DNA of 64,000 bases from Manduca sexta (Eukaryota > Arthropoda > Insecta > Lepidoptera > Sphingidae). Shown one piece after another: positions 58,138 to 64,000 of this stretch. Where the stretch lies: positions 13,772,777 to 13,836,776 of the forward strand of contig NC_051141.1 of NCBI RefSeq assembly GCF_014839805.1, read 5' to 3'. The notes under the pieces are model-generated. The model had not been told where the DNA came from, did no database searches, and saw only the letters and a list, made by a program, of their open reading frames with translations. The translations under genes were made by a program, and so were the position numbers. Every line of letters starts with the position of its first letter. Within the stretch, counting starts at the first letter, position 1.

Positions 58138-58520
58138 TATTGTGCGAACTTTAAAAAAATCGTATAATATTGTTAATCACTTTCGCATAAATATTTCATA
58201 ATATTATGTTTATTTCTTTATTTATTTAAGGACCTGCAACGAAAACAATGTCGTAGCATTTTTACAATTAGCAATGTGACGTGACTCTTTAAATATAGGA
58301 GACCACAACATGCAAATTTATATATTGGTACGGTCAGCAACAAAAGTCGATGCACAAATACTAATTTACAAAACACCAGAACACTGAAACGGACCATAAA
58401 TCACTTACCAAAGAAGAGTACAGATTAAGGTTATCATGAAATGATACAAAAGTCGCCAAAAATTTTATTTGTGAGTTTTATAACTTGACAATGCATTAGT
58501 TGATGAATCTCATTATTGAA

Positions 58521-59045
58521 TCTATACTTTTATACTATTATATAAAGCTGAAGAGTTTGTTTGTTTGTTTGAACGCGCTAATCTCAGGAACTACCGGTTC
58601 AGACTGAAAAAATATTTTTGTGTTGGATAACCCTTTGTTTGTGGAGTGCTATAGGCTATATATATCATCACTCTATATCCAATAGGAGCGGAGCAGTAAT
58701 GAAACATGTTGCAAAAAGGGGGAAAATTTAATAGTTTTAAGAGCTTCTGTTGCGTGCGCTACGTAAACGGTTAAAGTTATCCAATAATGATGTATGACGG
58801 GATTGTTCCTCTTAAAAAGTGCTACAAAAATATATTATAAAACAAAGTCCCCCGCTGCATCTGTCTGCCTGAACGTGTTAAACTCAAAAACTACCCAACG
58901 TATTAAGATGAAATTTGGTATGGAGACAGTTTGAGACCCTGGGAAAAACAAAGGCTCACGGGAAAATATATAGCGTGACTGTTATAAGAGAAAACTTTAG
59001 CCCGAAAAACTTTATAACGCGGGCGGAGCCGCGGGCACAAGCTAG
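58521..59045 (+). mobile_element. Non-autonomous Helitron, second family, full copy
   Basis: It begins TCTATACTTTTATACTATTA and TATAAAGCTGAAGAGTTTG, ends GCGGGCGGAGCCGCGGGC, ACAAGCTAG|T. It matches 30829-31336 (inverted) and 63184-63671 through most of its length. Confidence 0.85.
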
Positions 59046-59153
59046 TACAAGATAAAAGTCTACACCATTACTTTTTTAACATCGTTTTGTTTTATTACAA
59101 GCTTTTATTTACGATGCAAAGTTTGTATATATTTATGCATCTGCGTATGTATA

Positions 59154-59176
59154 TATGTATGTATGTATGTATGTTT
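59154..59176. repeat. (TATG)n microsatellite
   Basis: A run of GTAT/TATG units. Confidence 0.85.
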
Positions 59177-59580
59177 GGGTCAAATCTTGCAAATGATTTT
59201 TAAGCGATTTTTTCCTCAACTTATTGGGATAAAATATTATACATTTAGTTTGGATGATAATGGATGGTCAGCTAAGTGACTTCCTTCTAAATCCAATATG
59301 ACGGACGGCCCAGGATGGCGGACTAGTTATTTTTTCCAAAGTAAAAGATTGGCTGAAAAAATATGAAAAAGAAACTGACGTTTACGTTGAATCCTTCGAG
59401 GAGAATCTCCTGTCAGAATAATTTTGAAATTACACATTTGTTTCTTAAACCGGCCAGTGCTCTATAAAATAGGATGTTTAAAATGTAACTAACCTATTAC
59501 TATTAATGTTATAATATTACTTTCTAATATATAATGATGTTTTATCCATACTTAAAAATGTATAATTCTAGCTATTAACT

Positions 59581-59798
59581 TCAATATATACTATTATATA
59601 AACCTGAAGAGTTTGTTTGTTTGAATGCGCTAAACTCAGGAACTACTTAACCAATTTTGAAAATATTTCACTAATAGGAAGCTACATTACTCTTAAGCCC
59701 TATACGTTACTTTCTATCCAGGGTAAATATAAAGCACGACTTTTATCTTTGAAATTTTTTTTTCACGCGGGCAGAGTAGCGAGCTAAAGCTAAGCTAG
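59581..59798 (+). mobile_element. Helitron, second family, internally deleted copy
   Basis: It has the family 5' end (ACTATTATATAAACCTGAAG) and 3' end (CACGCGGGCAGAGTAGCGAG, then CTAGT) but only 218 bp. Most of the middle present in the 525-bp copy is missing. Confidence 0.75.
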
Positions 59799-59829
59799 TA
59801 TGTTATAAAATAACAATTTAATTAACATT

Positions 59830-60013
59830 CTGGGGCCTTATTCTCTATCCCGCACGTTATTTTAACAGTGCGTAACAAGCACGTAACACAACGCATCATT
59901 GTTAGGACTATAGAAATTTGGCTTACAGAATACCATTTCACGCACATTTCTCGAAGATAACATGACACGGCCGCGTTACGCGTTTAAACTACCATACAGA
60001 ATAAGGGCCCTGG
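59830..60013 (+). mobile_element. 184-bp MITE, copy 3 of 3
   Basis: It starts CTGGGGCCTTATTCTCTATC and ends ATACAGAATAAGGGCCCTGG, with the same interior as the copy at 1323-1506. Confidence 0.88.
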
Positions 60014-60407
60014 ACTGTTGTATTTATTCGGCAATGTTTTGATAGTAAAAAACGCGGTGCGCTGCGCTTCGCGAGATTGGTGTCTTGAAACTTGATGGGT
60101 TCAATTTAACGAATAGGAAAAAAGCTTGTATATCAAACAAAGAATTTGCTAATTTCAGCCACATTTGTATTTATTACAGATCATACAAAATTGTCGCTAG
60201 TAATGTTTAGCAGTTAATAGTTTGACGGCGTTCAGCTACTTTTGTAGTTCAATTATGACAAGTTGTTTTGTATTTAAATTAATCAGCAACTTATGGTGAA
60301 TGATAATGATTAGGAAATATTGGAAACAAATTATGTTCAACGACTTCTGTTGCTGACTGTACAGCGGCAAATATAATAATATTGGTTATATTATAGATCC
60401 AAGGTTA

Positions 60408-61835
60408 AAGAACTTATTAATAAGGCTTTTAAAAGTTATATACATCTCTTATAGCTAAACATAAGGCGTGATTCTTCTAAGTTCTGGAAATATATAAAAG
60501 AGAGGCGAAAAAAATATCAGCAGTCCAAAGAATGTACATTTTTAAAGATGAGTCGGTGGAGGGCGAAGAACCTGCAGATGCGTTCGCTGAGTACTTTAGG
60601 TCCGTATTCCATAAATGTGTCCCAAATCTACATCCAGCAACTGCCGAACTCAATGCAACCGACAATTGATTGATTCGCAGCATGGTTATCATCCAGCGCG
60701 ATCTTCTCCCACAAATCATGTTAATTTCAAGACTATGTTAGCACAAGAAAGAGCGCAGGCTCCCAAGTAGACGCAGCATATTTAGACTTCCGTAAGGCAT
60801 TTGATCTTGTCGGCAATGACATCCTGTTGCAGAAAATCTCATCTATAGGTTTTTCACCAAGTGTCCTTACATTTTTTGCTGATTATCTCAAAGACCGAAA
60901 ACAATACGTTAGAATAGCACACTATTGTTCTCAATATTATACTCATTCTGGTGTTAGTCAGGGAAGCACTTTGGGACCCACATTATTTTTGATCATGATT
61001 AATGACCTACCCAACATTTTATGCAAGGTAAAGTGTTTAATGTTTGCTGACGATATTAAATTATTTATATCAATCTCACATGATAGTGACAGTGACGCGC
61101 AGCTACGTGATATTGATGCTTTTGCAAGGTGGAGTGAAATAAATAAGCTACCACTTAATTCTTCTAAGTGTAACATTATTACTTTTTCACTTTCCCGAAA
61201 ACCAGTTACAATGACTTATACACTGGGAGGGGTGATCCTGGATAGAGTTACATCTATACGTGATCTAGGAATTATTATTGACTCCAAACTAAACTTCCAT
61301 GAGCACATTATGAGCAACTGTAAAGCTGCTCACAAGTCATTAGGGTTTATTATAAGAACCTCCCCGCATTTCAGAAATATTAGCGTTCTTAAATTATTAT
61401 AGAATTCCTATGTAAGAAGTAAATTAGAATATAATGCTATTATATGGGATCCCCGTGAAAAAATGTATACTCTCATGGTGGAGAAAATACATAAAAAGTT
61501 TTGTCGGCACTTATATCATCGGATGTATGGCTACTACCCATTTTTATTTCCTTCACTTTTTGTGACTGGGATGGCTAGTTATGATACGTTGCAACTCAGG
61601 TGCAAATTAGCATGCATTTTACATTGTTATTTACTCTTGCGATATAAAATTGACAATCCATCGGTGCATGAAAATATTCACCTATACGTTCCAAACCAGT
61701 ACATTCGGGCTGTTGGGCGGAGAAGACACCACCTCCTCACTGGTCCATCTGCTTATCTGCTTGGCATCTTACGCAAACAAGCAATACTCCCACCGCCAAG
61801 GCTATAGCTTTATTAAATGCGTATCTTCAGAGTAG
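60408..61835 (+). mobile_element. Jockey-type LINE, deleted but with intact RT core
   Basis: 60408-60667 reads SKFWKYIKEREKNISAVQRM then DAFAEYFRSVFHKCVPNL, the linker before RT. The RT N-terminal blocks are deleted, and the frame resumes near 60738 with SQVDAAYLDFRKAFDLV. It continues through YTHSGVSQGSTLGPTLFL, the catalytic FADD, RTSPHFRNISVLKLL, a TAG at 61400-61402, then in the same frame NSYVRSKLEYNAIIWDP and on to 61807. Aside from the deletion and that single stop, the RT domain is well preserved. Confidence 0.85.
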
Positions 61836-61839
61836 ACCG

Positions 61840-62200
61840 GATGCCGACATATTTGTCGATAATAGTCATACCATTTACAAAAATGAGTATTTATTTTTAA
61901 GTCATTTATTACTTAACTTAAGCATTTTTCTTAAATTTAATAAGCTGTTCCCATAATGTACAATGTATCTAGATAGTTGTTTTTTCTTGATAATTTTTAT
62001 TGTTTCGTTTTGTTTTATTTTGTCTATTTGTTTTTTTTTTCACTCAAGCGTCTTGGTGCATTTCGACTGTAAGCTTTTGTGATACTTAATTGATAAATAA
62101 ATTAATATCTAAGTAGAAACTTAAAACAGACAAAAAAGGATAAAACATAATAAGAAGTGACAAAACATAACAACATCTTATGTTCTAAACATGTGGTGGT
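61840..62200. other. LINE 3' flank, no gene
   Basis: AT-rich sequence after the LINE. No further ORF was seen. Confidence 0.5.
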
Positions 62201-62207
62201 GAATGTG

Positions 62208-62425
62208 ATTAATTATAATTTATTGTGAGTACGTAATAATTGCAGGACTTGTTTCCTATATTTAGGATTGTCCGTGATGTCAAGGTCATACGTTTTTGCA
62301 AGAGCTATACTGCCTACAGAGCTTGGCACAGCAACGAAGTGATCCAAGTTAGTTTTGGATAAAGGGATAGTTAAAAGATTATATACGCTTTTTCGTGGAA
62401 TGTTAGTTACGTTATTTCACACAAT
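62208..62425 (-). mobile_element. LINE ORF2 C-terminal fragment
   Basis: On the minus strand one frame reads NNVTNIPRKSVYNLLTIPLS and LDHFVAVPSSVGSIALAKTY, then KYRKQVLQLL and a stop. This is the typical C-terminus of Jockey-type LINE ORF2 proteins, facing the LINE at 60408. Confidence 0.6.
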
Positions 62426-62429
62426 AGGT

Positions 62430-63183
62430 CTATTTCTATTTCTTCGTCGAACACAATGTAGATATTTGTTCACATTATTAATTTTGTTCCCTGACTAGAA
62501 ATATTATGAATTTACGATTGGAAGCTAGCAGAACCGGACAGAGAAAAATATAGGCAGGTAATTTGCCACAAAATGTAGTGGATTAAGAAAAACTTATATT
62601 AATGTACCCACATTAGTACCTACAAGGCTACATACTCGAATGTCTTTATACCGTTATCTATAATCTACTCACTTTATCTTCAACTAACCTAATGAATTCA
62701 TAAGTCCTAAAACAATTACGTAAGGGCGTGGGAAAATGGTATTGAGGTTACATCATATTTCATCTCATTGTATAATACCCAGAGAAAAGTTTCCAGCGCA
62801 ATCTGAAAGTGCAAGGTCAACGGGGCAAATCGATGCGCGCATAAATTAATTGTGTCGTGCGAACTCGATAATATAGCTGGATCTGGGTATGAATGGGGAA
62901 TTAACATTCATTGTAGTATTTGTTACCAAGAATTCAATTAGTGTATTAATGTGATTTAGTTTTCGCTATGGGGTTTTCTGATAAAAATGCTCTCACAAAT
63001 TTTGGAACGTCGACATAGCCTTTACATTTACAGTTTGCGCAGTTACACTTAGTATTTATTATTTGGCATGGGGATACAGACTACTGTCGTCCGACTAACG
63101 GATGTACGAGGAGCGGATGTTCTGTTTATGATTCTCAAGTTGATCAATTAGGCACGGAGCTGCCGGGAAAAACGAATTAGGTG
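62430..63183. other. No gene seen
   Basis: No coding signal. The minus-strand frame at 62716-62907 is not recognisable. Confidence 0.5.
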
Positions 63184-63671
63184 TTTATACTTTATATAAA
63201 GCTGAAGAGTTTGTTTGTTTAAACACACTAATTCCTAGAACTACTGGTTCAAATTGAAATATTCTTTTGGTGTAATATAGATAAGTTAGATTTATCGAGG
63301 AAGGCTATAATCTATATAACATCGCGTTATGATCAATAGGTGCGGGGCAACAATGAAAACGTTACAAAAACGGGGAAAATTTATTCCTTTTGAAGGCATC
63401 TGTTGCATACGCTGCGTAAACAGTTAAAGTTACAGAGCAATCATGTATGACGGAATTGTTCCTCATAAAATGTTATAAAAATATATATTATAAAACAAAA
63501 TCGCCTGCCGCATCTATTTGCCTGTCTAAGTGCGATAAAGTCTAAAACTATGTACCTAACGGATTTCGATGAAATTTGGTATGGAAAGAATTTAAGATCC
63601 TGGACACATATAGCGAGAATTTTTATCCCGAAAAACTATTTAACAGGGGTGAAGCCGCGAGCAAAAGCTAG
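63184..63671 (+). mobile_element. Non-autonomous Helitron, second family
   Basis: It contains TATAAAGCTGAAGAGTTTGT near the 5' side and ends GGTGAAGCCGCGAGCAAAAG then CTAG|T. It is similar to 58521-59045 throughout, with many substitutions. The exact 5' end is unclear. Confidence 0.8.
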
Positions 63672-63679
63672 TAACATCG

Positions 63680-64000
63680 GTAGGCTTGTAAAAATGTGTT
63701 GCGCCTACCCTACAATCAGAATGTGAATGGGTAGCACAATTCATGCGTTTATCTAGTACAAAATTTTATGTACTTCATGAGGCATAACATTTTCTTAACC
63801 AAAGACTTATAGGTATGTACTGGAAAACCATATTCAAAATATTTTTGAACTACGAAGATTGCTTCCCCTAAACTGGATTGTAAGTATACCTACTCGTGTT
63901 TTAGTTTTTCAATTGATAAGAAATAAATTTGCAATATTACTATTTTATTATTAAAAAATCAGACCACAAAATTTTATATAGTAATGTTTTACCAAGATAC
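63680..64000. other. No gene seen
   Basis: AT-rich sequence to the window end. Confidence 0.5.

Overview
The window looks like lepidopteran (moth or butterfly) nuclear DNA. It is AT-rich, has very few long open frames and is crowded with decayed transposable elements of kinds typical of Lepidoptera: Helitrons whose 3' ends form a GCGGGC/GCCCGC-type hairpin followed by CTAGT, tRNA-derived SINEs, R1/Jockey/RTE/I-like LINEs, a Ty3/Gypsy element and several Tc1/mariner transposase relics. The species is not determinable from the sequence alone. There are no bacterial genes, CRISPR arrays, rRNA genes or intact tRNA genes.

Host genes are sparse. (1) 2827-3932 (+) is a compact two-exon p25-alpha/TPPP-family gene whose intron is almost filled by a dispersed repeat. 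(2) 6049-6194 (-) looks like a first coding exon of an unrecognised gene. (3) 6308-6544 (+) looks like the frameshifted 3' exon of another unrecognised gene, followed by a polyadenylation signal. (4) Exons at 50575-51191 and 57444-58089 (+) encode two putative secreted proteins that share only a C-terminal signature with one CX6C pair; they look like a fast-evolving tandem family. (5) 39793 to about 39990 (-) is a CpG-rich non-coding first exon with a strong splice donor; its gene lies outside what I can follow.

Region by region: 1-2800 is mostly AT-rich sequence with a 184-bp MITE and repeat scraps. 4115-5750 holds a dispersed repeat, a GGGGCAAG-ended MITE-like element and a SINE. 7200-8700 is a LINE relic. 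9300-15600 is a dense field of MITEs, SINEs and Helitrons, including a SINE nested inside a Helitron. 19130-21320 contains Tc1 and IS630/mariner transposase relics. 22700-23670 is an internally duplicated repeat. 25300-25610 has three strong palindromes. 25730-29990 (-) is a composite of an FP-like ORF, an RTE fragment and a Gypsy pol/gag. 30160-34905 holds several LINEs and a Helitron. 36230-37020 is a mariner. 42577-45520 has two related MITEs around a Helitron-helicase scrap. 45733-48917 is flanked by LTR-like direct repeats. 52270-54130 holds a LINE tail and a third MITE of that family. 56025-57343 has a mariner and a MITE just upstream of the second secreted-protein exon. 58500-63680 holds Helitrons and a Jockey-type LINE.

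The genes do not form a recognisable pathway. The most unusual material is the CX6C secreted-protein pair, the family of elements with GGGGTAAG-type ends, the perfect palindromes and the LTR-flanked segment. Nearly all mobile-element genes are broken; the best preserved are a LINE RNase H frame at 33995-34603 and a LINE RT frame at 60827-61402.
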